From: Sthenelais limicola
Taxonomy: Eukaryota > Annelida > Polychaeta > Phyllodocida > Sigalionidae
NCBI GenBank assembly: GCA_942159475.1
Contig: OW804097.1
Location: 58,920,986-58,984,985 of the forward strand
Reading direction: 5' to 3'
DNA: 64,000 bases
The notes beneath the pieces are model-generated. The model made no database searches, had not been told where the DNA came from, and saw only the letters and a list, made by a program, of their open reading frames with translations. Shown here piece by piece: positions 34,100 through 44,251 of the stretch. The position numbers were made by a program, and so were the translations under genes. Position 1 is the stretch's first letter. Each line of letters starts with the position of its first letter.

Positions 34100-34260
34100 A
34101 AAAATGAAAACATTCTGAGCAAGGGTTCTTGTGTAAAATCACTTGAAGAAAGTATGACTTTTTGCGACTTTTGACTAACTTTTCTTTAACACGTCACATT
34201 TGTGATGTGTTAAAGAAAATGAGTCACAAGTCGCAAAAAATGGATTTTGAGATCCTGATG
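34100..34260. repeat. Two family B ends placed head to head
   Basis: GCGACTTTTGACTAACTTTT, then CTTTAACACGTCACATTTGT, then GATGTGTTAAAGAAAATGAG and TCACAAGTCGC form a near-perfect palindrome around 34162-34239, made of two opposed B termini with nothing between them. Confidence 0.75.
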
Positions 34261-34643
34261 GCCAATCTCTATAGTTAAGTACATGTTCTGACAACCTGAC
34301 TCATGTACATACATACCCCATGGTCAGCCTGGAAGTGGGCCAGCTTCATGCCACCTGAGAATGGCATGAAGCCATGCGGAGTGGCTTCATGAGTGGCTTC
34401 AGTAAGGGTATATCACAGATAGGGCTTCATACAACACTTAACTGGTAGAGGCTTAGCAAAACGCCTTGTTCACCAGTTACACTATCAGAAACCTACTCAT
34501 ATGTCTACATCACTCTTACAAATGTAGATGATTTACTCGCCCCCCTCCCACCCCCAGAGATTAGGAGCATACTGGAAGACATGGTATTTCTACTCAGACA
34601 CATGCATCCTTTTTGCACAACGCTTTTAGGTACAAATAAATGA
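34261..34643. other. No recognisable feature
   Basis: Contains a short GTGGCTTCAT repetition (about 34380-34400) and nothing else identified. Confidence 0.4.
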
Positions 34644-35102
34644 TAAGCGGTCCGGCCACTGTCGACAAAATCGTTGGCGATGCGTTGGCGATGAGGTAGT
34701 CGATAAGATTTCTGTAAAATATTTTGCATCGTCTTTGCATCGACTTGTCATCGCTAGGCCTTCGGCAATAGCCAGCGATGGCCGGTGATGAGTAGCCGAT
34801 GTAAAAATTACATCGGTTAGGGTAGCGATGAACATCTAACATGTTTGATATTTCCCGGCGATGTGATTTTGCATCGGTACATTGTCAATGGAGGTAATGT
34901 CCGTAGCGATGCGTTGGCGATGTCTAGTCGATGCGATTACATATGTAAAAGCAAGAGAATTAGTTCTATAGTGGCCGAACTTTTTCTGGTTGTCGATGCA
35001 AAGACGATGCAGCCACCGATAAGCCTCTTTATCGACGTGTATCGCCGGCAATTCCATCGTCTTTGCATCGACACCATTTTGTCGACAGTGGCCAGACCGC
35101 TA
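34644..35102. mobile_element. Family G element 1: motif-packed inverted-repeat element
   Basis: The termini TAAGCGGTCCGGCCACTGTC (34644 on) and GACAGTGGCCAGACCGCTA (to 35102) are inverted and extend through GTCGACAAAA/TTTTGTCGAC. The interior holds about 18 CGATG or CATCG motifs in both orientations. An 18-mer CATCGTCTTTGCATCGAC occurs directly at 34727 and 35055 and inverted at 34992. A 17-mer GCGATGCGTTGGCGATG occurs at 34677 and 34906. No coding. The dense subterminal motifs resemble transposase-binding arrays of some DNA transposons; the superfamily is unknown. Confidence 0.75.
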
Positions 35103-35106
35103 TATG

Positions 35107-35131
35107 TTGAATTGAATTGAATTGAATTGAA
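35107..35131 (+). repeat. (TTGAA)5 microsatellite
   Basis: Five TTGAA units, five bases after the G element. This is the reverse complement of the LINE's own 3' tail repeat at 38506-38525, though the flanking bases do not match an inverted LINE end. Confidence 0.9.
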
Positions 35132-35669
35132 TTAAAAAATGCGTTATATTTTGTCTTAGCTTACTTGTATTTACACAATCAACAAATATACCATTTCCTC
35201 TGCAATTCAATACTCGCATAATACCTTTAGATCTGTTTTAAATGACTTAGTAAATTTGTTGGAATGGCAATTGCGAATTCCCAAGCGAGGTATGGGACAT
35301 ATTATATATCAGTCACTCCTATCATTCACCCTACTTCCCATGCATCCTTTAGTTATCAGCTCATCTCATATTAATCCATCCCCAACCCCATATTTTCCAT
35401 AATTGTCCTATAGGTTACTAGCTATCTAACCTGGAAATATCTACGGCCCCAGAAACAAAGTGAAAACAGAGATGGCAAAGGCTACTCTATATGCTGAACC
35501 TGGTGAAAATCTAGATAATTTCTTTTAAAAGGTTATCTATTTACGTATTCTTCTTTACAGATGCACTCTCGTTATAAAGTGTTTTTCTTTGTGCCCTGAA
35601 TTTCATATTTTTAATACAGTATACTCTCTAGGTATTTTTATGATATTCCTTTCATTTTACATGTGTAAA
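35132..35669. other. No recognisable feature upstream of the LINE
   Basis: No endonuclease N-terminal half can be read here in any frame, so the LINE is 5' truncated near 35670 and this stretch is flanking DNA. Confidence 0.5.
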
Positions 35670-36941
35670 CGAATAACTATCTGTAATGCCTACCGCCCTC
35701 CAGATGGAGACCTTAGTTCTGCCATCCAAGCACTCCAGGAAATACTCGGGTTATTAAATCCTAAGCATGATATGGTACTTGTGGGTGATTTTAATGTCAA
35801 TTACCAAATACCCTCTAGAAGTAAGACACTTTTACTAGCCCTCGAGCATAATGTTTCAATAAAACAGCTCATCACTTCCCCCACCAGAATCACTACTACA
35901 TCAGAAACAACAATTGATTTAATTTACACTAACTCCAATATAGTTCAACTCTCTGGAGTTCTTGATCTTAACATCAGTGATCACAAGCCAACATATGTTA
36001 CCCTTAAAAAGGAAAAAGAATATTACAAAAGAATCTCCTTCACCTGTAGGTCCTATACAAGGTATAATCAGGAAACTTATACAAAAAAATTAAGAGAATG
36101 TGACTGGTCAAAACTAGCTAACGAAAATGATCCCAACATCTTCTGGGACTTAATATTAAAAAATATTATGGAAGTCACAAATGAGCAATGTCCCTTGCAT
36201 GAAATGAAAAATGTAAAAGCCAGAAAGCCCTGGATTACAGGTGACCTGTTCGCACAGATGAAGCAACGCGATAAACTCTTCAAAAAAGCTAAAAAACTCA
36301 AGGACCCTCATATCTTAGACCAAGCCAAAGCTCTTAGGCATAAAGTTAATCATTTAGCACGAAACCTTAAAAATAACTACATTAAAGAGCAAGTTGAAAA
36401 TAACACACAAAACCCAAAAAAATTTTGGAACATCATATCCCCCCTACTAAACAATAATAAAAAATCCAATGCAAATACTACTATCAAACTCCTATCAGAT
36501 GGGACTGAAACCCCGGAGGAAGAAATTCCAGATCAATTTAATAATTATTTTGCAACCATTGGAGATTCACTTGCCAAAAACATACCCCCCCCAAGTTCCT
36601 CGTCAGCTAAGACTCTTACAGACTTGGTACAAAACCAGGAAGCAAGGCAAAACCTACCTGAATTTGTTTTTACACCAGTTTCTGAGCACGAGCTCACAAG
36701 AATTATTAAAGAAATCCCCTCTAGTAAATCTTCAGGTATTGTTAACATGCCTACTTGGCTCCTAAAAATTGCTCTTATTGCCATTCTACCTAAATTCAAA
36801 CAGCTTATTGATCTAACCCAACGTACCTCAACCATACCAAGTACCTGGAAGAGTGCTAAAGTGACCCCCATTTTCAAAGCTGGAATTGTCACCGATCCTG
36901 GAAACTACAGGCCAATCTCCATGATACAAATTGCCTGCTAA
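35670..36941 (+). pseudogene. LINE ORF2 fragment: APE endonuclease C-terminal half and linker
   Basis: The frame (open from 35589) becomes homologous near 35670. It encodes the second half of an APE-type endonuclease, which nicks target DNA during LINE insertion. Visible motifs are NAYRPP (residues 33-38), GDFN (66-69, at about 35784) and SDH with the catalytic histidine (130-132). A basic linker (about 200-290) follows. The frame then reaches the start of the reverse transcriptase (WKSAKVTPIFK, NYRPIS) and stops at 36941. The N-terminal endonuclease half is missing. The remainder continues in another frame from 36931. The layout fits the CR1/L2/Jockey group without RNase H; finer assignment is not possible by eye. 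Confidence 0.9.
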
Positions 36942-38232
36942 GGTACTTGAAAAAGTAGTTCATAACCAACTGTCCACCTATCTTGATGACTTTAACCTAT
37001 TATACGATTACCAATTTGGTTTTCGTAAGGGAAGATCCACACAAGATGCTCTGATTTGTTATTTATCAAATGTGTATAATCAGCTCAACAATGACAAATT
37101 AGTTAGATTGGCCTATCTCGACCTGAGGAAGGCCTTTGATACCGTAAATCACCAAATCCTATTTGACAAACTAAAATCTTTTGGAATAAGAGGTAAGGAA
37201 CTAACCTGGTTCCAGAATTACCTTTCTAATCGAACCCAACAAGTGATAGTCAATAAAAAACATTCCAAAGACAATACAATTTCCTGTGGTGTTCCCCAAG
37301 GCACTACCCTTGGACCTTTACTCTTCAATCTTTATATAAATGATATTCCAAATTGTATACAACACTCTAAGATTCAAATGTTCGCTGACGACACTATCAT
37401 TTATGTCTCAGGATCGGACCCGGCTGATGTTTCAGTGAAACTACAGACGGACCTGTCCATGCTGAGTCAGTGGTGTCGTCTAAATAAAATATCCCTAAAT
37501 CTCTCTAAGACAAAAACTCAAACGATTTTCGGTAAGCCGTCCCTCAGGTCGAGATGGGAATCTCTTAAAACCTATGAAGAGCCTCTCCATCAAATGATTC
37601 TGGACGGAACAAAACTGGAAGAAGTTAACAGTTACAAATATTTAGGCACTGACATAGATAACGCATTAAAGTTTAATATAACAATCACTAAATTAATAAA
37701 CACCCTTAGCTATAAAAGTTGGCAATTTTCCAAATTAAAAGATAAACTCCCTCAAAGTACACTCCTGATGATTTATAAAGTTATGGTTTTACCAATAATT
37801 GACCAAGCCGATATTCTACATGATTCTCATTCAGCAACTAACATCCACAGATTACAAGTATTACAAAACAAAATTCTTAAAATTATTTATCGCCTGCCGT
37901 CCAGATCAAGTGTGAGAGACCTTCATATCGAAAAGAGATTACTTCCCCTCAGTTATCGGCGCAGGTTACATGTGTTACTCGCTGGCCACCGCCTGGCCCA
38001 AAATCCAATGAATATGGACATTCGAAACATTAATACACGTAACTTTGAATTAGGTCGGAAGATGTTAAATCTGCCAACGCCTAAAAGTGAGCAAATTAGA
38101 AGATCAATTATCAACCGAATACCATATTCTTGGAATAGGCTACCAACAGAAGCTCATAAACAACTGGATATAAAGTCATTTAAGAACCGAGCAAGATCCG
38201 TTTACATATGGAATGACGACTATTTTATATAA
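36931..38232 (+). pseudogene. LINE ORF2 fragment: reverse transcriptase and C-terminal domain
   Basis: Continuation of the same ORF after a frame change of one base near 36930-36941. Reverse transcriptase motifs are in order: FGFRKGRST (29-37), LDLRKAFD (63-70, first catalytic Asp), CGVPQGTTLGPLLFNLYIND (119-138) and FADD (151-154, catalytic pair). A YLG block follows, then the C-terminal region characteristic of CR1/L2-like elements, ending WNRLP and SFKNRARS. Apart from the junction there is no internal stop, so the copy is fairly young. The role is target-primed reverse transcription; this copy cannot make the full protein. Confidence 0.92.
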
Positions 38233-38525
38233 CTTTAATGAAACCACACGCTATTATTGTCAGAACCCACATGTTACTTTAATTAGCCGAGAAAAAAATT
38301 GTATTGACGTACATATTGTATATTGTATATTGTGAATTTAAAAACTTAATCAGTAAAAGCTGTAGAGACTCGGCCTGTGTCAGTGACCAAGGCGAGATTG
38401 TTCTTCTACGTAGCTTTATTGTACAACATCTGGGAAAGGCAGAAATCCTCCCATCAGCTGGAGTGAACCTTTTCCGAAGCATTTGTAAAATGAATAAAAA
38501 AGTTTTTCAATTCAATTCAATTCAA
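38233..38525 (+). mobile_element. LINE 3' UTR and (TTCAA)4 tail
   Basis: About 270 bases of non-coding 3' region containing AATAAA (38493-38498), then TTCAA repeated four times (38506-38525). Microsatellite 3' tails instead of poly(A) are common in CR1/L2-like LINEs. The whole insertion therefore spans roughly 35670-38525. Confidence 0.8.
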
Positions 38526-38847
38526 TACACACTATATACACTGTTAATCCTTTAAGCGGAAAAAATGAGGATGGAATGAGGATGGTTCCTTTCTATGCAA
38601 ACATTTAGACTAGTAACTTGCTGCATTGAAGCTCTGAGAGAGATCAGAAAATATCTACCGGACAAAAAGTTGTACACCAGCAAGTTTAACAAATACAAGT
38701 ATCTATTCAAAACGTGGGAATCACGTACCAGTATTCCCTGTTTACCATCGTTATCCAACCATTTATAGATACACCTGTTATTAGAATTGTAGAAGCCAAG
38801 AAGGCATTTAGTTTAGTATGTGAGTATTTGAGTTGGAAATGAATGTA

Positions 38848-39073
38848 GATCGTCAGCAAATGTACAATCGGCAGCTCTACACATTTACTAAATTCTGCTC
38901 AATTAGGCCGAAAATTATAAAGACTAGGTATATCAGAGTATCTGGCATTGTCTTGATTCAGAAAATCTGTTCGGTTATGTTGAAGTGTATTTTGAACCTC
39001 ATTTTTATCCTTAAATTGGGTTGTTTGAGAGGATTGGTGAAGGCGAATTGTACATTTTCTGACGACCACACTC
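38848..39073 (+). repeat. Family A copy, complete
   Basis: GATCGTCAGCAAATGTACAA, GGCAGCTCTACACATTTACT, AATCTGTTCGGTTATGTTGA, and right end GCGAATTGTACATTTTCTGA followed by CGACC. Confidence 0.87.
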
Positions 39074-39450
39074 ATGAATTGAATGTCATTTTATTTACGA
39101 TGTTCCTCGTGTTCCTCAGTGTTTTGCTAAGAACCTTGATCTGATTTTGATCGGGAATTTTTTGGGGCAAATATGACCCTGACTGCGCAGGTAGCCTAAA
39201 TGATGTAACCAGCACCCAATCTGTATGGATGGATGTAGGAGCATGGCAATGCGTACAGACTGGTTTTTACATTAGCAACATTAAGCTGGTATTGGGTTTT
39301 CACTAACCAGATGCGGGTGCAATAGCTACACATGCTAGTGCGTACAGTTAGGGTAGAACAAATAGAGAACGTAGTGGGGGGGGGGGGGGTCCATGGTTGG
39401 GCAATCAACTTAATCAATTTAACGCGGACCCCTATGAGTCCCAGGTAAAC
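39074..39450. other. No recognisable feature; G run
   Basis: Unassigned, with a G run at about 39377-39390. Confidence 0.4.
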
Positions 39451-39545
39451 AAATGTGATGAACAGAAAAAAGACTCATAAGTTGCAAAAATGATATCTTT
39501 CAAATGCTCTTTTTTACAAGATCTCTTTGTAGGCCCCAAAAAGAG
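39451..39545 (+). repeat. Family B left-end fragment
   Basis: AATGTGATGAACAGAAAAAA, GACTCATAAGTTGCAAAAAT and ACAAGATCTCTTTGTAGG. Confidence 0.65.
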
Positions 39546-39699
39546 AGTAAACAAAAAGAAATTTCAGAAATCGGTTATGTAAATCTACATATACAAACCG
39601 ATACTGAACCCATGTCCAATCTCAGCAATAAAACCGGTTATTAAAAGAAAAAAAGAAGAGATCATATTACTTACAATACCTCCAAATTGATTTCAGGGC

Positions 39700-40116
39700 G
39701 TGGATGGGGATGGAGGAGGAGCAGGCAGGGCGGGGGGTACGGGCGGGGGGAAGGCAGGGTGGGGGTGGGGGCTGGGGCAGGGCAGGTTGGGGGAAGGCAG
39801 GGGGATACAATACCTATCATAACCTGGGTTATTATGAAACATGCATGCTTGCTTCATGGTACCGCCTGGTACCGCCTGCTTCATGCACGCCACCCCACCC
39901 TAGCTTTACTGATACACAGGCAGGCTATGAGTTGTGAGTTGCAGTGGAAGAGGATGAAAGGGGGGTGGGAGGAGGAGAGGGGGTGAGAGGGGTTAGTGAG
40001 AGAGAGAGGGAGAGGGGGAAGGAGAGAGAGAGGGAGAGGGGGAAGGAAAGAGAGAGGGAGAGAGTGAGGAGAGAGAGGGAGAGGGGGGAGGATAGAGAGA
40101 GGGGGAGAGAGACAGA
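39700..40116. repeat. G-rich and polypurine low-complexity region
   Basis: 39700-39805 is G-rich (GGGGGAAGGCAGG-type units). 39940-40116 is GA-rich with GAGAGAGAGGGAGAGGGGGA units. The two are separated by ordinary sequence. They lead directly into the minisatellite. Confidence 0.75.
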
Positions 40117-40691
40117 GTATGTGTGTAGAGGAGAGGGAGGAGGTGTGGAAGTAGATAATAAGAAGTGTGTAGAGGAGAGGGAGGAGGCGGGGAAGTAGAT
40201 AATAAGAAGTGTGTAGAGGAGAGGGAGGAGGTGTGAAAGTAGATAATAAGAAGTGTGGAGAGGAGAGGGAGGAGGCGGGGAAGTAGATAATAAGAAGTGT
40301 GTAGAGGAGAGGGAGGAGGTGTGGAAGTAGATAATAAGAAGTGTGTAGAGGAGAGGGAGGAGGTGTGGAAGTAGATAATAAGAAGTGTGGAGAGGAGAGG
40401 GAGGAGGTGTGGAAGTAGATAATAAGAAGTGTGTAGAGGAGAGGGAGGAGATGGGGAAGTAGATAATAAGAAGTGTGGAGAGGAGAGGGAGGAGATGGGG
40501 AAGTAGATAATAAGAAGTGTGTAGAGGAGAGGGAGGAGATGGGGAAGTAGATAATAAGAAGTGTGTAGAGGAGAGGGAGGAGATGGGGAAGTAGATAATA
40601 AGAAGTGTGTAGAGGAGAGGGAGGAGATGGGGAAGTAGATAATAAGAAGTGTGTAGAGGAGAGGGAGGAGGTAGAGGAGAGGGTGGAGGTG
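40117..40691 (+). repeat. 44-bp minisatellite, 12 full units
   Basis: The unit begins GTAGATAATAAGAAGTGTG and continues with a GAGGAGAGGGAGGAG block. Unit starts at 40151, 40195, 40239 and every 44 bases to 40635 are exactly regular. Variants fall into a GGTGTGGAA class, a GGCGGGGAA class and a GATGGGGAA class, with the last class clustered at the distal end. A partial unit precedes it and a rearranged GTAGAGGAGAGGGTGGAGG closes it. The long minus-strand frame here is a by-product of the 44-bp period and the absence of stops. Confidence 0.97.
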
Positions 40692-40809
40692 TAAGCCCCC
40701 AGGGGCTACACACTACAGGCAGGTAGGCACGGGCAGGCACAGGCAGGGATCCCAGCCTACAGCAGGTGAGGTAAGGAAGCCAGTTTAACCCCGAGGTCAT
40801 GACAGTAGT

Positions 40810-41045
40810 TGGGTCAGGTCGTCAGAAAATTTACACTCGACAGCCCTACACATCTAATATATTCTGGTAAATAAGGCTGAAAGATTATCAAAACTAGGTA
40901 TATCTGAGTATATTTCCTAGTGTAGTGATTCAGACAATCTGTACGGTTATATTAAATTGTATTTTGAACCTCATTTTTGTCTTAAATTTGGGTTATTTGA
41001 GTGGATTTGTAAAGACAAATTGTACATTTTCTGGCATCTTCAGTT
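40810..41045 (+). repeat. Family A copy
   Basis: GGGTCAGGTCGTCAGAAAAT, then TTACACTCGACAGCCC; interior TATTTTGAACCTCATTTTTG; right end AATTGTACATTTTCTGGCAT. Confidence 0.87.
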
Positions 41046-41152
41046 GGAAGCGAAGGACTACAACTGGTGAAAGTACATTCAGAGGCGAGGCGAGAGGCAT
41101 TCAAATCTAAAGTCAGGCTTGGAATATAATTATCGTAAACAAGTATAAAATC

Positions 41153-41622
41153 TGAGATGCATTACAGAAAAATGAGTCTAAAGTTGAAAAAGAATGCATC
41201 TTGAGATACCATTATATTTGAAAATGTGAGATTAAATGGATTCCAACGATGTTAACATTTAGGAAATCTGAAAACAACCCTACAACAAATCTCCTTTTCT
41301 GTCCTCATTGTTTTGGGTTTTTTACTCCATCTTAATCTGAAAAGTATTACTATATTATATGTGTGAGATTTTTTGATGTTTGAAATCAAATTTGCAATAT
41401 TTCTGGGTATACAATTACTAGTAAAGTAATATACTAAATATACTCCATAGCATGACCTAAGAAACGCAAACATATATATAATAGACGGTCCTGAAATTTG
41501 GCACTATTTAAAGCGCTAGACGCCCCAATTTATGGGAACATTACTATGAAGAGATCTTGTGCAAAAAACACTTAGAAACATATCAATTTTGCGATGTTTT
41601 TCTGCAAAGCATCAGCTATTCA
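41153..41622 (+). repeat. Family B copy, long form
   Basis: GCATTACAGAAAAATGAGTC, ATCTTGAGATACCATTATAT, TTTCTGGGTATACAATTACT, TCCATAGCATGACCTAAGAA, CCTGAAATTTGGCACTATTT and AATTTTGCGATGTTTTTCTG. At about 470 bp it is the longest B copy and shows the full internal order. Confidence 0.8.
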
Positions 41623-42412
41623 CATATGCCTATATCTTTATATTATACTCTTTAAAAAACAAGAAAAGGAGCCTGGGGCCAACAATGTAGCTGTCATTTA
41701 TGTGAAATAAAGGAACCTTAAATAACAATAAAACTTGACTTCCAGCCCATGCTTAGCCCTCCTTCCATGGACTACCACACACACCATGAACCAGACAAAA
41801 GTGAAAGGCGAGGAGAGAGATTAGGATACTTGCGGAGCGGCATTTAAGCGTGCATCAATCAAACTAAAAGCTTTACAGGTCAACAGGAGGAACATAAAGC
41901 CAGTGCACGTAGGTAGACAGATATGTCAATTTACACAAGCTTGTCTAATATTGAGAAAGTGGTGTCCTTACATTAAGGAAGTGTTTGTGGTTGGCGGAGA
42001 ACTAAAAGTGTGCGCGACAACTCGTTTGTTGACAGACAAACCCAAGGTAAAGCTGGCTCCACAGTTACCTGCCAGCTGCACCAGGGGGCACTGTGTGATG
42101 GGGGATTAATGCAGCAATAAGCCAAGGTCAAGGACAATGAGCGGATAATCGCTATACAAGCCAGTGCCATAATTATTTTATTATATGCCCGTGTTGTAAA
42201 GAGTGTAATAAAAGGGGTAGTCAATAGAAATACAAGAGGACATTTAAATGTGGCCATCATTAGCCACATATAGCGGAGCTGGATAAAAGGACTTTAATGT
42301 CTACATTTAAAAAAGAAATAATTTCTGGATTTAACAAACTCGTGTTGCTGAGAACTGTGAGGAGGGACAGGGGAAGAAAGCGAAGGTGGGCGAGAGAGTG
42401 AATTAATGGGCA
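41623..42412. other. Single-copy stretch, possible regulatory block near 42.1-42.3 kb
   Basis: 42121-42136 reads CCAAGGTCAAGGACA, two overlapping nuclear-receptor-type half-sites. Several AT-rich homeodomain-type cores follow (ATAATTATTTTATTATA, TGTAATAAAAGG, CATCATTAGC). No gene is identified, and motif matching alone is weak evidence. Confidence 0.3.
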
Positions 42413-42534
42413 ATTAGAGCCTTCGTTTATGGTCCGAGCTGGGCTCTAAGCCTGACGGGACCAGTCAAGGCGAGAGCCGAGACTCGTCCCGTCAGGCTTA
42501 GAGCCCAGTGAGGACCATAAACGAAGGCTCTAAT
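42413..42534. repeat. Long near-perfect hairpin, 49-bp arms
   Basis: Arms 42413-42461 and 42486-42534 pair perfectly except for one 3x3 internal loop (GAG at 42436-42438 against TGA at 42509-42511). The 24-base loop can pair further through AGTC/GACT. The arms are GC-rich (CTTCGTTTATGGTCC, CTCTAAGCCTGACGGGAC), unlike the surroundings. Either a foldback transposon remnant or a source of hairpin RNA would fit. Confidence 0.95.
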
Positions 42535-42538
42535 GGCT

Positions 42539-42763
42539 TTAGTCCCCGTTGGTTGGGCTGTTACTATCACTTCAGTCTGTTAGTATCAGTTTCCCCGAAA
42601 AAATAAATTATGAATTATAACTTGTTAAACTCCCCAATTGTGCCTGTTTAACTCTTGTTTATAGCTCTCCGGAAGTTCTCTAGGCATAGAGGGCCACTAC
42701 CGGTCCCGCTGGCCACTCTGTGCGTCTATAACGGGCCAGCTCAGACCAACCAACGGGGACTAA
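42539..42763. repeat. Inverted-repeat element with TTAGTCCCCGTTGGTTGG ends
   Basis: A perfect 18-base terminal inverted repeat (42539-42556 and 42746-42763) encloses about 190 bp. It starts four bases after the long hairpin. The right end runs into the palindrome AATTACATGTAATT (42762-42775). Probably a short DNA transposon; no coding. Confidence 0.85.
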
Positions 42764-42775
42764 TTACATGTAATT

Positions 42776-43100
42776 CATAACACCTGGCCCAGTGCCACCT
42801 ACCCTACCACACTGGCCTCGGACATCGGGGCTATCAGGATGTTATCACCTGATTAGTGTCAGAGGGAGACAGAGAGAGAAAGCGGGTGGGGGTGGGAGGT
42901 GAAGGGGCTGAGGTGTTGGATCGATATTAATTCATAACATTGTGGGCAGTGGAGGAAGGGCGGGGTGGGGGTTGGGGAAGAAATAACATCTGGGAAGGTA
43001 TTCTGCACAGGGTGAAAATTCCTTATCTTGTTCTTAGATTAAAAGTTCTGGTTATAGGACACATTATTTGACTGGAATATGCTGGAACTAAAGGCGTCTG
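42776..43100. other. No recognisable feature
   Basis: G/A-rich patch near 42865-42975; otherwise unassigned. Confidence 0.4.
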
Positions 43101-43157
43101 GAGGAGGAGGAGGAGGAGGAGGAGGAGGAGGAGGAGGAGAGGAGGAGAAGGAGGAGT
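43100..43157 (+). repeat. (GGA)n microsatellite
   Basis: About 12 GGA/GAG units from 43102, continuing imperfectly to 43157. G runs follow at 43254-43265 and 43291-43298. Confidence 0.9.
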
Positions 43158-43265
43158 AGTAGGCTGGAGAGAACAGAGAGGCACCTTTTTCGATTCTGGT
43201 CCATCCCAGTGATAAGTTATGAGGAGAGGCTAGGGTCTAGTGGGAGAGACAGAGGGGGGGGGGGG

Positions 43266-43718
43266 AAGCGAGTAACTTGTAGAAATCAGAGGGGGGGGGA
43301 GGAGGAAGAGGAGATTCGAGACAGAGACAGCGAGGAGAAAGTGTCAGGGATTTTCACCTTATCCTTTAAATGTTATATTTACACTTGGTATTAGCTGTAT
43401 ATTGTAAAGAAATGATTTCGAATTTTATTGATTCATATTCTTTTTTATTCATTTATATATTTCGCTGCATTATATGGGGTCTTAACAGGTGGGCACATTA
43501 GTGGATGTCAATGTATCAACTCTGATTAAATAAGGCCATCATGATTAGTGTAGCAAGTGGTGTGGAGCAGAAGATGGTGGAGGTGCAGGAGGTGTGAGTG
43601 CAATCCATGTTATCAATTATACATAGTGGGGCTGGCCTAACTAACCTAGGCTCAATAACAAATAATACTTTAGAAAATAATACTTCAGTATTCTAATATT
43701 TCAGTATTCTTATCTGCT
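43266..43718. other. No recognisable feature
   Basis: Unassigned. Confidence 0.4.
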
Positions 43719-44251
43719 AAAGCTGTGATTCCACTGGACCGCTCATATCTGTGCTCATGGTTCGCTATTGGTTCACTTCTACATACAAAAAAAACATTTG
43801 TTCTTCATCCGCTCAAATGAAATAACTCAGATTCTATGTTTGTTTCTTATGTGCTCTAGCCAAAAGAACAGAGCAAACCATTAGTGTTCATAAAGTGGGG
43901 TCCGTACTGGCTGCGGTAAGCTCTGCAGTAAGCCTTGCGATACAAAATCAGGAAATTCTTTTCAAGTGCAGTTCATGTGCAGATCAATCGTAACTGTGGA
44001 GACCTGTTCTGCTAATGCATAGCTCTGCGGTTGGATTGCGGCTAAAAATGTGAGTTTCATGTACTGTGACTGTCACAGCAATTTTTCAGCATGTTGAATA
44101 TTGATTGAAGTACCTCTGCGATGTGATTTGGACTCTACAGCATGGGTTACAATTCTAATTTGTAGACTATGTTCTGCGATTGAATGCGTAGTGAGAAATA
44201 ATGTTAAAATTAAATAAAAGAATTAGATAATTAAAAGTGGAATCACATCTT
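43719..44251. mobile_element. Family F element, copy 1
   Basis: The left end AAGCTGTGATTCCACTGGAC and right end AAGTGGAATCACATCTT are inverted. The interior has GTTCGCTATTGGTTCACTTC and ACAGAGCAAACCATTAGTG near the left. From 43910 there is a run of CTCTGCGG/CTGCGATT motifs spaced irregularly. No coding. At 533 bp it is the longest of three copies. Confidence 0.75.

Noticed and set aside
40117..40691. CRISPR-like array
   Set aside because: Units are contiguous with no unique spacers, and the context is a eukaryotic low-complexity region.
39925..40800. A 291-codon minus-strand open frame with a repeating serine/leucine/tyrosine-rich pattern
   Set aside because: It is the translation of the 44-bp minisatellite and polypurine tract. 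44 is not a multiple of three, so the frame cycles through all phases, and openness follows from the lack of stops in the unit.
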